Assembly: GCA_012103315.1 (NCBI GenBank)
Contig: WLWZ01000013.1
Span: 53,797 to 117,796, forward strand
From: Alphaproteobacteria bacterium
GTDB lineage: Bacteria > Pseudomonadota > Alphaproteobacteria > MPNO01 > UBA2964
DNA: 64,000 nt
Direction of reading: 5' to 3'
Shown here: one piece after another, positions 8,825 through 17,494 of the stretch
Position numbering within the stretch: the stretch's first letter is position 1
Layout of the letters: each line of letters starts with the position of its first letter
The notes under the pieces: model-generated
What the model was told of the DNA's origin: nothing
The model's database searches: none
The model's input: only the letters and a program-made list of their open reading frames with translations
Made by a program: the position numbers and the translations under genes

Positions 8825-9190
8825 TTAAGCGGCTGTACGTTTCCGCTGAAGATAGGATGCAGTGATATGCTCCGCGCAATATGGTCGTCCGGGCTGTGCC
8901 GTCTTGCCACAAATATAAAGACCAAGACGTCCCGGTTCTTCGGTTTGGTGGCGGCACATCCATGACTTTACGTCTGGGCCAAGCGCCACTGGCGGTTCTT
9001 CTTTGATAACCGGTTCCGGTATCGGTGGTGGCTCAGGCACAGGTGCTCCGCGCTGTAAATTCAGGCGATGTGCCTTGCCAATAACGGCATTCCGCGTAAC
9101 GCCCCCAAGCTTCGCGGCTATCTGACGTGCCGACAGGCCTTCGGCCCACAGGCGGGTTAGAACTTCAACGCGTTCTGGTGTCCATTGCAT
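8825..9190 (-). CDS. gcrA: GcrA cell-cycle regulator
   Basis: 121 aa. The N-terminal DNA-binding helix-turn-helix reads WTPERVEVLTRLWAEGLSA and GVTRNAVIGKAHRLNL (about residues 3-45), matching GcrA. It is followed by a Pro/Glu-rich linker and a C-terminal segment with Cys and His (SWMCRH, YICGK, GRPYCAEH) typical of the family's sigma-70-binding region. In Caulobacter, GcrA is a sigma70 cofactor that activates promoters carrying CcrM-methylated GANTC sites. This is the strongest taxonomic marker in the window (Alphaproteobacteria). The upstream region has a GATTC site and two DnaA-box-like motifs, consistent with DnaA control as known in Caulobacter. Confidence 0.93.
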   Translation of the reverse strand: MQWTPERVEVLTRLWAEGLSARQIAAKLGGVTRNAVIGKAHRLNLQRGAPVPEPPPIPEPVIKEEPPVALGPDVKSWMCRHQTEEPGRLGLYICGKTAQPGRPYCAEHITASYLQRKRTAA

Positions 9191-9241
9191 TTAACGCCGT
9201 CCTTCTATTGCTATATATCGTGTCCCCGTGACAGCACGACC

Positions 9242-9356
9242 ACTATATATAGTCAAATTGCCATTGCAAACCGATTCTTTGGCTGAAAACAAAGGTTCCT
9301 GTGGAAAACTGGTGAAGTTTCGGCCTTTTCAAGGCTTTTTTTAAGACTTATCCACT
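9242..9356 (-). promoter_or_regulatory. gcrA upstream control region: palindrome, GANTC site and DnaA-box-like motifs
   Basis: It contains ACTATATATAGT (9242-9253, a perfect palindrome equal to the core of the NrdR-box consensus but also compatible with an AT-rich promoter), GATTC (9273-9277, a CcrM/GcrA-type site), TGTGGAAAA (9300-9308, reverse of TTTTCCACA) and TTATCCACT (9348-9356, one base off the DnaA box). The last overlaps the stop of the SRAP gene. In Caulobacter, DnaA activates gcrA; the match here is by motif only. Confidence 0.4.
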
Positions 9357-10049
9357 TTTGGCCGCCGTTAGAGGCTCTATACAGTTTACATCATCATTTC
9401 GGGCGTTATTGACGAAAACCCCAACCCGATAGAACGCCATTGGCTCAACCGGGTAAGGCTTGAGAAGCTTCTGGCAACTGGCAATGTCATTCGCCGGGTC
9501 AAGCCAAGCATCATAATCCTCTGCTCGCAAAATAACCGGCATCCGATGATGGATCGGCCGTAACTTATCATTTGCATCAGTGGTCACGATGGTCACGGTC
9601 TCAACCAGGTCACCTTCTTCATATCCATAACCGTCCTGTTTTGCCTGCCAGCTTTCCCACAAACCGGCAAAGGCAAAAACCACGCCACCCTTCATGCCAA
9701 TCCGAAAAGGCTGTTTCTTGCCATCTTCCATACGCCACTCATAAAACCCATCTGCCGGTATCAAGCAGCGGCGTTGCTGGAAAGCCTCCCGGAAACTTGG
9801 CTTCTCTGATAGCGTTTCACCCCGGGCATTGATCATCTTGGCAGCCGCGGTACCATCTCTTGACCAGCTTGGAATAAGCCCCCACCGAGACATCGCAAGT
9901 GTCCTTGTCCCGCCTTCTGTCATGCGGACCGTGATGATTGGCTGGGTCGGGGCAACGTTAAAACGCGGCTCCAGATTGGGCATATTTTCGTAATCGAAAA
10001 TAGCCCGCATGGCCTCCGGCGCCGTGGTAATCGAAAAACGTCCACACAT
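9348..10049 (-). CDS. SOS response-associated peptidase (SRAP/YedK/HMCES family)
   Basis: 233 aa. Cys2 of MCGRFSI is the residue that forms a thiazolidine crosslink with abasic sites in single-stranded DNA after removal of Met1. Other conserved pieces are the Asn in NARGE, the Glu in CLIPADGFYEW (around residues 93-104) and the His in IHHRMPVIL. The protein shields abasic sites at replication forks. Full length, cytoplasmic. It is encoded upstream of gcrA on the same strand, with a 157-base spacer containing gcrA's own promoter elements. Confidence 0.92.
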   Translation of the reverse strand: MCGRFSITTAPEAMRAIFDYENMPNLEPRFNVAPTQPIITVRMTEGGTRTLAMSRWGLIPSWSRDGTAAAKMINARGETLSEKPSFREAFQQRRCLIPADGFYEWRMEDGKKQPFRIGMKGGVVFAFAGLWESWQAKQDGYGYEEGDLVETVTIVTTDANDKLRPIHHRMPVILRAEDYDAWLDPANDIASCQKLLKPYPVEPMAFYRVGVFVNNARNDDVNCIEPLTAAKSG

Positions 10050-10157
10050 GACATTACAATACCGGCACGGCAGATTCGTCAGAAGCAGTGCGCTGCGGGT
10101 TGTAGCCGCCCACCGTGAGGATTATTCTCGCGCCAACTACTAAACAGGGAGAGAACA

Positions 10158-11018
10158 ATGGCAGATAGAGATTTAAGCGGAAAAGTCGTCATGGTAACCG
10201 GTGCCGGCAGTGGGCTAGGCCGTGCGATGACATTGGCCTTAGCAGAGTCCGGGGCAACGGTTGCCGGTATCGACGTCAATGTCGATGGCATGGCAGAGAC
10301 CGCCACCATGGCGCAAGGCAGCTTCACACCAATCAAAACCGATATCACCGACGTCGCCGATGCCGATAACGCCATCGCAACCGCTATCAAGGATCTCGGC
10401 GGACTTCACGTCCTTATTAACTGTGCCGGCCTTGGCATGCCGACCTTACGCGTCGATTACTGGGACAACCGACTGTATTTCTGGGAAGCAGACCCAGACA
10501 AGTGGCAACGGCTGATGGACGTTAATGTCCGCGGCGCCTTTCTGATGGCCCGCGCCGCAGCACCGCATCTGGTTGAACAGAAATGGGGTCGCATCGTTAA
10601 TGTGACGACCAGTATGAACACCATGATCCGCGGCGGTAATATGCCGTACGGACAATCCAAGGCTTCTCTGGAAGCTGCGAGCAACGCCTGGGCCGACGAT
10701 TTCAAGGATTCCGGCGTCACCTGTAACGTGCTAGTGCCCGGCGGGGCCGCTGATACGCCGATGGTGCCCAACGAGTCACCCTATGCACGGGAAAACCTGG
10801 TGCAACCAGTGGTTATGGGTCCACCCGCCTGCTGGTTAGCCTCGAACGACTCCGATGGCATCAACTCGATGCGCTTTCTCGCCCGTAATTGGGACCCTGC
10901 AGCCTCGGACGAAGATAATGTTAGATCTGCTGGTTCACCGGCGGCATGGCCGAGCCTTGCAGACGCGGCATCGGTTGGGCAGCCCGCAACATCACATGGC
11001 AAAGACATCCCGCGCTAG
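10158..11018 (+). CDS. Short-chain dehydrogenase/reductase, first of a tandem pair
   Basis: 286-aa classical SDR: the NAD(P)-binding motif TGAGSGLG (about residues 15-22), an NCAGLG segment, the catalytic Ser in NVTTSMN, and YGQSK (Tyr-x-x-x-Lys) near residue 160. An aspartate after beta 2 (GIDVN) suggests NAD preference. The ATG follows AGGGAGAG. The C-terminus has an extra tail of about 25 residues. The next gene encodes a paralogue of similar length and layout, with the same LRVDYW/LKDDYW-type insertion after the NAG strand, so the pair probably arose by duplication and could form a hetero-oligomer or catalyse successive steps. Confidence 0.9.
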   Translation: MADRDLSGKVVMVTGAGSGLGRAMTLALAESGATVAGIDVNVDGMAETATMAQGSFTPIKTDITDVADADNAIATAIKDLGGLHVLINCAGLGMPTLRVDYWDNRLYFWEADPDKWQRLMDVNVRGAFLMARAAAPHLVEQKWGRIVNVTTSMNTMIRGGNMPYGQSKASLEAASNAWADDFKDSGVTCNVLVPGGAADTPMVPNESPYARENLVQPVVMGPPACWLASNDSDGINSMRFLARNWDPAASDEDNVRSAGSPAAWPSLADAASVGQPATSHGKDIPR

Positions 11019-11045
11019 GCGGAATTTTTAAAAAAAGGAGAACCA

Positions 11046-11888
11046 ATGACCGACATAAATCTGACGGGCAAGGTTGCCATCGTTGCCGGCGGCGGCGGTG
11101 GCATGGGACGAGCAATCGCTTTGGCACTAGTCGAAAAAGGTGCCAAGGTCGCGGTATTTGATGTTCGTCAGGAAAATGTCGACAAGGTCGTCGACGAAGC
11201 GGCCGCGATTGGGGACTCCGAATGTGCCATCCCGTTGGTGCGGGACATCACGCAAATCGACGACTGTATGTCCGCTGTTCAAGAGACCATCGATGCGTTT
11301 AATTCCGCCGATATTCTGGTCAACGCCGCTGGGCTTGGTATGGCAACGCTTAAAGACGATTACTGGAACGATAATCTAAAGTTCTGGAATGCCGACATCG
11401 ACCGTTTTAATGCTTTGATGAACGTCAACTGGAATGGCGCGTTTCTTCTCGCTCGCAGCGCTGCACCACATATGGTGGAGAAAGGCTGGGGCCGTATTGT
11501 TAATGTCACAACCAGTCTCGATACCATGACAACACGTGGCTACACGCCCTACGGTCCGTCGAAAGCCGCCCTTGAAGCAGCGACATCGGTCTGGTCGAAG
11601 GACCTTGAAGGCACAGGGGTGACCGCAAACGTGTTGGTCCCCGGCGGTCCGGTCAATACGGATTTTATCCCTGAGAATGCTCCGTTTGATCGCACAAAAC
11701 TCACCCAACCCGAGGTCATGCAAGCGCCAATGTGCTGGTTGGCATCCGATCTGTCAGATGGCGTTACCAATATGCGGTTTGTCGCACGATCCTGGGACCC
11801 TGATGCTTCTCTGGAAGACGCCATCAAGGAATCCGGCGGCCCCTGCGCCTGGCCGGATGCAGGCAAGAAAGCATTTAAGCCGACATGA
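11046..11888 (+). CDS. Short-chain dehydrogenase/reductase, second of a tandem pair
   Basis: 280-aa SDR with AGGGGGMG as the dinucleotide-binding loop (an unusually Gly-rich form of TGxxxGxG, where Ala replaces Thr), NAAGLG, the catalytic Ser in NVTTSLD and YGPSK. AAGGAG precedes the ATG. It is paralogous to the gene just before it and lies 27 bases downstream. Its stop overlaps the cysQ start (ATGA), so it is co-translated with a housekeeping run. Substrate unknown; the C-terminal NTDFIPENAP and MRFVARSWDP segments are shared in pattern with its neighbour. Confidence 0.9.
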   Translation: MTDINLTGKVAIVAGGGGGMGRAIALALVEKGAKVAVFDVRQENVDKVVDEAAAIGDSECAIPLVRDITQIDDCMSAVQETIDAFNSADILVNAAGLGMATLKDDYWNDNLKFWNADIDRFNALMNVNWNGAFLLARSAAPHMVEKGWGRIVNVTTSLDTMTTRGYTPYGPSKAALEAATSVWSKDLEGTGVTANVLVPGGPVNTDFIPENAPFDRTKLTQPEVMQAPMCWLASDLSDGVTNMRFVARSWDPDASLEDAIKESGGPCAWPDAGKKAFKPT

Positions 11889-12673
11889 CGCTGCCTGATC
11901 GCAGCAAAATTCTTTCTGAAATCGTTGCCCTCGCCGATCTGGCGGGAGCCGAGATCATGAAAATCTATCGCGGCGATATGCAGGTTCGGCAAAAGGCCGA
12001 CTCTTCTCCTGTTACCGCGGCAGATGAGGCCGCAGAAGAAATTATCCTTGCTGGTCTGCGGAAGTTGACTCCTAACATTCCAATTGTGGCGGAGGAGGAA
12101 GCTGCCGCCGGAGTCATTGTAGAGGTCGGTGATCAACCCTTCTGGCTGGTCGACCCGTTGGATGGCACCAAAGAATTTATCGCGCACCGCGATGAGTTCA
12201 CCGTCAACATTGCCCTCGTCGAGAATTTGTCCCCAACAATGGGAGTGGTTTTCGCCCCTGCTCTTGAGACATCTTATGCGGCAGATGGTCCCGGTACCGC
12301 CGCCAAACGGGTTGGCGACGGCGCGTGGCAGAAAATTGCTACCCGGCCAATACCCGAAAAAGAAGTCATCGCGACAGCCAGTCGATCACATGGCGACAAA
12401 GACAAAATGCAGGAGCTTTTACAGGACTACGCCATCGGCGATGTCGTTGTTTCCGGCAGCTCAATTAAGTTTTGTATCGTCGCCTGTGGCGAAGCCGACA
12501 TCTATCCGCGCTATGGACCAACATGTGAGTGGGACATTGCGGCCGGGCATGCCGTGTTAAACGCCGCCGGTGGCAGTGTGTGTACCCTTGATGGCCAGGT
12601 GATGCGCTATGGCAAACCCAAGTTCCTGAATTCCGAATTTATCGCTTATGGCTCAAGGGCTAACGGACAATGA
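11885..12673 (+). CDS. cysQ: 3'(2'),5'-bisphosphate nucleotidase CysQ
   Basis: 262 aa, inositol-monophosphatase superfamily. The metal-binding motifs are present: the Glu pair in VAEEEAAA (about residues 65-72) and DPLDGTKEF (about residues 88-96), the CysQ-type version of DPIDGT. CEWDIAAGHAVL near the C-terminus holds the last metal Asp. It hydrolyses the adenosine bisphosphate (PAP) left by sulfate assimilation and phosphopantetheine transfer, relieving PAP toxicity. The ATG overlaps the SDR stop by 4 bases, and its own stop overlaps the next ATG, so it sits in a coupled operon. Confidence 0.92.
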   Translation: MTLPDRSKILSEIVALADLAGAEIMKIYRGDMQVRQKADSSPVTAADEAAEEIILAGLRKLTPNIPIVAEEEAAAGVIVEVGDQPFWLVDPLDGTKEFIAHRDEFTVNIALVENLSPTMGVVFAPALETSYAADGPGTAAKRVGDGAWQKIATRPIPEKEVIATASRSHGDKDKMQELLQDYAIGDVVVSGSSIKFCIVACGEADIYPRYGPTCEWDIAAGHAVLNAAGGSVCTLDGQVMRYGKPKFLNSEFIAYGSRANGQ

Positions 12674-13611
12674 CCGAGCCCCCAACGGAGACCGCCCTCC
12701 AGAAAGCGGCGGAGCATATTCAGGCCGGACGACTGGTCGCTTTTCCAACGGAAACCGTTTATGGACTTGGCGCCGATGCGACGAACGCGGAGGCAGTGGC
12801 CGCTATTTTTTCTGCAAAAGAACGTCCGTCTTTCAACCCGCTGATTATCCATGTCGCCTCCGCTGAAGCAGCCGAACGATTGGTGGTCTTCGATGATCGC
12901 GCCACAGTGCTTGCCGAGGCTAACTGGCCGGGGGCGCTGACGCTCGTCCTCCCACGCCGCGAAGACTGCCCGGTATCTCGTCTGGCAGGCGCCGGACTCG
13001 ATACCTTAGCATTACGGGTTCCAGCACACGTACTTGCACAACAATTCCTCGACGCCGTTGGCGTCCCAATTGCGGCACCAAGTGCCAATCGATCCGGTAC
13101 CGTCAGCCCGACCACCGCTGATCATGTGCGCGAATCTCTCGGCAATGGCGTGGACATGATCATCGATGACGGACCCTGCCAGATCGGCCTGGAATCAACG
13201 ATTGTCGATCTAACGACAGATACACCAACCCTGCTGCGCGCGGGTGGCGTAACCGTTGAGCTCCTTGAGCGGCAAATTGGGGAAATTCAGTCGACGACCG
13301 ATGATGACACAGCGCCGAAAGCACCCGGTATGCTGTCCCGACACTACGCGACCAGTATCCCGTTACGGATGGATGCGATGGAGCTCCGCGACGGCGAAGC
13401 CATGCTGGCATTTGGTGGCAGAACGCTCGGCCCAGCCCCGGCGTCTTGCAATCTTAGCCGGGGCGGTGATGTTAAAGAAGCTGCCGCTAATCTATTCGAC
13501 ATGATGCGCCAATTGGACAAGCCAGAATATTCGGGCATTGCCGTTATGGAGATCCCAGAAACCGGGCTTGGCCGCGCCATAAACGACCGATTACGACGCG
13601 CCAGCCGGTAG
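12670..13611 (+). CDS. L-threonylcarbamoyladenylate synthase (TsaC/Sua5 type)
   Basis: 313 aa. The YrdC domain (about residues 10-200) has VAFPTETVYGLGADA and the SANRSG segment that bind ATP, bicarbonate and threonine. It is followed by a C-terminal Sua5 domain of about 100 residues, so this is the long Sua5 form rather than the short TsaC/YrdC form. It makes threonylcarbamoyl-AMP, the first step of the t6A37 modification of ANN-decoding tRNAs. The start overlaps the cysQ stop (ATGA). Essential housekeeping gene in most bacteria. Confidence 0.92.
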   Translation: MTEPPTETALQKAAEHIQAGRLVAFPTETVYGLGADATNAEAVAAIFSAKERPSFNPLIIHVASAEAAERLVVFDDRATVLAEANWPGALTLVLPRREDCPVSRLAGAGLDTLALRVPAHVLAQQFLDAVGVPIAAPSANRSGTVSPTTADHVRESLGNGVDMIIDDGPCQIGLESTIVDLTTDTPTLLRAGGVTVELLERQIGEIQSTTDDDTAPKAPGMLSRHYATSIPLRMDAMELRDGEAMLAFGGRTLGPAPASCNLSRGGDVKEAAANLFDMMRQLDKPEYSGIAVMEIPETGLGRAINDRLRRASR

Positions 13612-13681
13612 GGTCTGCTTGCCCGAAATGCCATGATCGGCTAAAGCTGAACGCTGGAAATTTCAAGCTAGAGGAAGTGCC

Positions 13682-15112
13682 GTGGACGGGAGCACACACC
13701 CCGTATCATCTGCCGTGCTGGACGGCATCGCAGAGATCGTTGGCGAAAAAGGTCTGATCCGGGATCCGGCCGATATCGAGCCCTATGTCGTAGATCAGCG
13801 GAAGGCCTATATCGGGGCGACACCAATGGTGGTCCGCCCTGCATCAACCGAAGAGGTTTCGAAGGTTGTCGCGCTTTGTGCAGAAACGGGCACACCGATC
13901 GTGCCGCAAGGCGGCAATACCGGCCTTTGTGGAGGTGCGACCCCGAGCGAAGCCGGTGATCAAATCCTTCTCAGTCTGACACGCATGAATAAGGTGCGTG
14001 CGGTAGATCCCCTTAATTACACCCTGACCGCCGACGCTGGCGTTATCCTGACGGACATCCAAAAAGCCGCTGACGATAATGATCGGTTATTTCCGCTGAG
14101 CCTTGGTGCCGAAGGAACCGCACGGATTGGTGGCAATCTCGCAACCAATGCCGGGGGAACCGGCGTTCTGCGCTATGGCAATGCCCGTGAACTGGTGGTC
14201 GGTCTTGAGGTTGTCCTTCCCGATGGACAAATTTGGGACGGGCTCTCAGCCCTGCGCAAAGACAATACCGGTTATGATCTCAAACAGCTTTTCGTAGGAT
14301 CCGAAGGGACGCTTGGCATCATCACCGCTTGCGTTCTTAAGCTGTTTCCCAAACCACGTGATGTACAAACTGGTTTTGCCGCTGTCCGCGACGTCAGTGC
14401 CGCCATTGAAATTCTGGCGCGTGCTCGTGCCGCGAGCGATGACCGCGTCACGGCGTTTGAATGGATGGCCCGCAAAGGATTAGACCTGGTTTTCAAGAAC
14501 ATTCCTGGCGCCCGTGACCCGCTATCTCAGCCTTATGCAGAATATTTGCTCATCGAGCTAACATCGGGCCATGAAGAAGGCGGACTCCGTGAAACGCTGG
14601 AAGGTATTTTGGGAGACGCGATGGAACGTGGCGAAGTGCTCGATGCGACCATCGCCGAAAGCCGTCAACAATCGGCCGATATCTGGAAATTACGCGAAAC
14701 CATCCCGGAAGCGCAGGCCATCGAAGGTACTGGCGTCAAACACGATATTTCGGTGCCGGTCTCCGCCATGCCAGAATTTCTAGAACGCGCTAATGCAGAA
14801 GTCGCAAAGGCTGTCGATGGGGTTCAGATATGTGCCTTTGGTCATATTGGTGATGGCAACGCCCACTATAATCTCAATCAGCCCGACAACGCTGATGGCG
14901 ACGCGTTTTTGAAGAATAAGGACGAGCTCAACCGGATCGTCCATGACATCGCGACCGACCTGAGGGGCAGCATCAGCGCCGAACATGGTATCGGACGACT
15001 GAAACGGGAAGAATTACAACATTACAAATCGCCTATTGCGCTTGATGTCATGCGTAGTATTAAGGCCGCCATCGATCCCAAGCAGATCATGAACCCCGGC
15101 AAAGTCCTTTAG
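13682..15112 (+). CDS. FAD-binding oxidase, GlcD/D-2-hydroxyacid dehydrogenase family
   Basis: 476 aa, starting at GTG 13682. The FAD_binding_4 (PCMH) domain covers about residues 30-215, with PQGGNTGLCGGA as the diphosphate-binding loop. The FAD-oxidase C-terminal domain holds HIGDGNAHYN near residue 393, the metal and carboxylate-binding motif of D-lactate, glycolate and D-2-hydroxyglutarate dehydrogenases. It probably oxidises a D-2-hydroxy acid to a 2-oxo acid and passes electrons to a flavoprotein or quinone. Only 8 bases separate it from the acyl-CoA dehydrogenase, so the two are probably co-transcribed and may share an electron acceptor such as ETF. Confidence 0.9.
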   Translation: MDGSTHPVSSAVLDGIAEIVGEKGLIRDPADIEPYVVDQRKAYIGATPMVVRPASTEEVSKVVALCAETGTPIVPQGGNTGLCGGATPSEAGDQILLSLTRMNKVRAVDPLNYTLTADAGVILTDIQKAADDNDRLFPLSLGAEGTARIGGNLATNAGGTGVLRYGNARELVVGLEVVLPDGQIWDGLSALRKDNTGYDLKQLFVGSEGTLGIITACVLKLFPKPRDVQTGFAAVRDVSAAIEILARARAASDDRVTAFEWMARKGLDLVFKNIPGARDPLSQPYAEYLLIELTSGHEEGGLRETLEGILGDAMERGEVLDATIAESRQQSADIWKLRETIPEAQAIEGTGVKHDISVPVSAMPEFLERANAEVAKAVDGVQICAFGHIGDGNAHYNLNQPDNADGDAFLKNKDELNRIVHDIATDLRGSISAEHGIGRLKREELQHYKSPIALDVMRSIKAAIDPKQIMNPGKVL

Positions 15113-15120
15113 GTCAATCG

Positions 15121-16905
15121 ATGTCGGAATACCGACTGCCCCATGAAGAAATTCGGTTTGTTCTTGAGGAGTTGATCGGTCTAGAGACGGTTGCCGACTT
15201 GCCGGGCCTGACCTCTGTTACCGCCCAAGACGCTTCGGCCATCCTTGATCAAGCGGGACGGTTCGCATCTGAATCATTGGCACCGCTCAACCAAATTGGT
15301 GATCGCGAAGGGGCCGTTCTGGAAAACGGGGTCGTGCACACAGCCCCTGGATTTGTCGATGCCTATCGGACCTATTGCGAAGCGGGCTGGAGTGCGACTG
15401 CCGGTGATCCAGATTATGGCGGACAAGGCCTACCACGGTTAATCAACACCGCTTTGTTTGATGTCTGGAATGCAGCAAACCTCTCGTTTTCGCTGTGCAA
15501 TACCCTGACAGATAGTGCAACGGCACTTCTGAGCCAACACGGTACCGGCGAACAGCGAAGCACATACCTGACACGGCTCCTCAGCGGTGAATGGACTGGC
15601 GCGATGGCCATGACTGAAGCGCAAGCCGGGTCCGATGTCGGTGCGCTGAGCTGTGCCGCGATGCCCGACGGGGATGGTTACCGGCTCAGCGGCCAGAAAA
15701 TATTTATCAGCTGGGGTGACCACGACCTAACAGACAATATTGTCTATCTCGTCCTTGCGCGCCTTCCTGACGCCCCGAAGGGATCAAAGGGTATTTCACT
15801 CTTCGTCGTCCCTAAATTTATCCCAGATGACAACGACAACCCCGGTGCGCGCAACGATGTCGCCTGCGTAGCGCTGGAAAAAAAGCTCGGCATCCACGCC
15901 AGCCCAACATGTATCATGGAATTCGGTGCCAACGACGGAGCACTTGGTTGGTTAGTCGGCGAACCTCATCGCGGTCTGGCCGCCATGTTCACAATGATGA
16001 ACTCGGCCCGCCTTGCCATCGGCCATGAGGGATTAGGGATCGCCGAACGGGCCTACCAACAAGCCAAAGCATATGCCACCGAACGCATTCAGGGCGAAGA
16101 CCGCGACGGCAACCCGCTATCGATCATCAATTTCCCGGACGTACGGCGGATGCTGCTGTCCATGAAAGCACGCACCGAGGCAATGAGGGCACTGTGTTAT
16201 GACGTGGCGCTTTCGGTTGATTTAGCAGCTCACCACCCAGAAAAATCTGTTCGTGTTTTGCATGATGATCGAGTTGCGCTGCTCACGCCGATTGTCAAAG
16301 CCTGGTGCACCGATGGAGCCGTCGAGGTGACCTCAACCAATATCCAAATTCATGGTGGAGCGGGCTATGTCGAAGAAACCGGCGCGGCGCAGCTGTTCCG
16401 CGATGCTCGGATTACGCCGATATATGAGGGAACGAACGGTATTCAGGCGCTTGACCTGGTGCGTCGCAAACTCGGCGGTGACGAAGGTCTCGCGATGAAT
16501 GCCTTGATCGAAGAGATGCGGCAATTCGATGGTGCCTTGTCGGCGTCAGACGATGGCGCGATAGCCGCTATTCGCGGCCGGTTTGCCGAAGCTGGGGCCG
16601 CCCTCGCCCGCACAACGCACCAAATTCTCAATGATCTGCGGAACGATCCGGAACGCGCGGAAGCAGCCGCCACGCCGTACCTTGAGTTAGCAGGAATGGT
16701 TCTCGGCGGATACTACATGGCACGAGCCGCCCTAATCGCTGAGGAAAACATGTCAAACACGACAGGAAACATTGCGTTTTACCAATCGAAGCTGGCGACG
16801 GCGTTGTTCTACGCCGAGAGTATCTTGCCACATTCGGCAGCACTCGCTCGTAGCGCAAGGGGCGGTGCCGACACCGTTTCCTATATGCCACCAGAGGCAT
16901 TTTAA
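15121..16905 (+). CDS. Acyl-CoA dehydrogenase of the long DmdC-like type
   Basis: 594 aa, longer than the usual 380-400 aa; this size and the start with RLPHEEIRFVLEE match the class that includes 3-methylmercaptopropionyl-CoA dehydrogenase (DmdC) and FadE5-like enzymes. N-terminal alpha domain, then the FAD-binding AMAMTEAQAGSDVG (about residues 163-176). The catalytic Glu is in IYEGTNGIQALDL near residue 433, followed by an extra C-terminal helical domain. It would desaturate an acyl-CoA, passing electrons to ETF. DmdC function (DMSP demethylation pathway) is one possibility but no dmdA, B or D gene is nearby. Confidence 0.9.
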   Translation: MSEYRLPHEEIRFVLEELIGLETVADLPGLTSVTAQDASAILDQAGRFASESLAPLNQIGDREGAVLENGVVHTAPGFVDAYRTYCEAGWSATAGDPDYGGQGLPRLINTALFDVWNAANLSFSLCNTLTDSATALLSQHGTGEQRSTYLTRLLSGEWTGAMAMTEAQAGSDVGALSCAAMPDGDGYRLSGQKIFISWGDHDLTDNIVYLVLARLPDAPKGSKGISLFVVPKFIPDDNDNPGARNDVACVALEKKLGIHASPTCIMEFGANDGALGWLVGEPHRGLAAMFTMMNSARLAIGHEGLGIAERAYQQAKAYATERIQGEDRDGNPLSIINFPDVRRMLLSMKARTEAMRALCYDVALSVDLAAHHPEKSVRVLHDDRVALLTPIVKAWCTDGAVEVTSTNIQIHGGAGYVEETGAAQLFRDARITPIYEGTNGIQALDLVRRKLGGDEGLAMNALIEEMRQFDGALSASDDGAIAAIRGRFAEAGAALARTTHQILNDLRNDPERAEAAATPYLELAGMVLGGYYMARAALIAEENMSNTTGNIAFYQSKLATALFYAESILPHSAALARSARGGADTVSYMPPEAF

Positions 16906-16964
16906 GACACCCACCGGATACTAATTTAGGTTAAGGTGTTTCGCAAAATTTCTCTCTTGCATTC

Positions 16965-17030
16965 ATGACGAGAACAGACAAAAAAAACGCCGAAAATTTG
17001 GTGTTTAAACGACCAACTAAGGAATTATGA
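16965..17030 (+). other. Possible 21-codon upstream reading frame overlapping the speD start
   Basis: ATG 16965 opens a basic 21-residue peptide (MTRTDKKNAENLV...) whose TGA (17028-17030) overlaps the ATG at 17027 as ATGA. There is no Shine-Dalgarno sequence before it, so it may be chance. If translated, its ribosomes would end exactly at the speD start. Confidence 0.25.
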
Positions 17031-17032
17031 GG

Positions 17033-17494
17033 ATGGATCAGCCCGCTCCCCTTTTTGAAAATCCAGAAAAATCTTATAAAATGTCAGCGCCCGTGGAATT
17101 GTCGGAGCGGGACAGTGCAACCAAAGATTTCTTTAAGGAGAGCAACGGAGAGATCTTTGCCGGGGCGCATGTTCTGGTGGATTTGTGGGGGGTCAATCAC
17201 CTCGACGACATCGAGTATATCGAACAAGCGTTACGCGAGGCAGTAGATGCCTGTAACGCAACACTGCTGCATATTCACTTGCATCATTTTGGCGATGGTT
17301 GCGGAGTTTCGGGTGTCGCCGTCCTCGCCGAATCTCACATCAGTGTCCATACATGGCCCGAGCGTGGTTTTGCAGCATTTGACATCTTCATGTGTGGCGC
17401 TTGTGAGCCTGAACTGGCACTCCCGGTTCTGCAAAAACTTTTTGAACCCGAGCGCATGACGAGCGATCTCCAAAAGCGCGGTGTCACCAGGTGA
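17033..17494 (+). CDS. speD: S-adenosylmethionine decarboxylase proenzyme SpeD
   Basis: About 153 aa of the small bacterial SpeH-type family with an N-terminal extension of about 35 residues. The self-cleavage site is in LAESHISVHTWPERG: cleavage between Glu and Ser gives the pyruvoyl cofactor. The catalytic Cys and His residues lie downstream in FDIFMCGAC. It makes decarboxylated SAM for spermidine synthesis. Two in-frame ATGs are possible, 17027 and 17033. AAGGA at 17019-17023 is only 3 bases from the first but 9 from the second, so 17033 is preferred. The stop overlaps the speE GTG start (GTGA). Confidence 0.93.
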   Translation: MDQPAPLFENPEKSYKMSAPVELSERDSATKDFFKESNGEIFAGAHVLVDLWGVNHLDDIEYIEQALREAVDACNATLLHIHLHHFGDGCGVSGVAVLAESHISVHTWPERGFAAFDIFMCGACEPELALPVLQKLFEPERMTSDLQKRGVTR

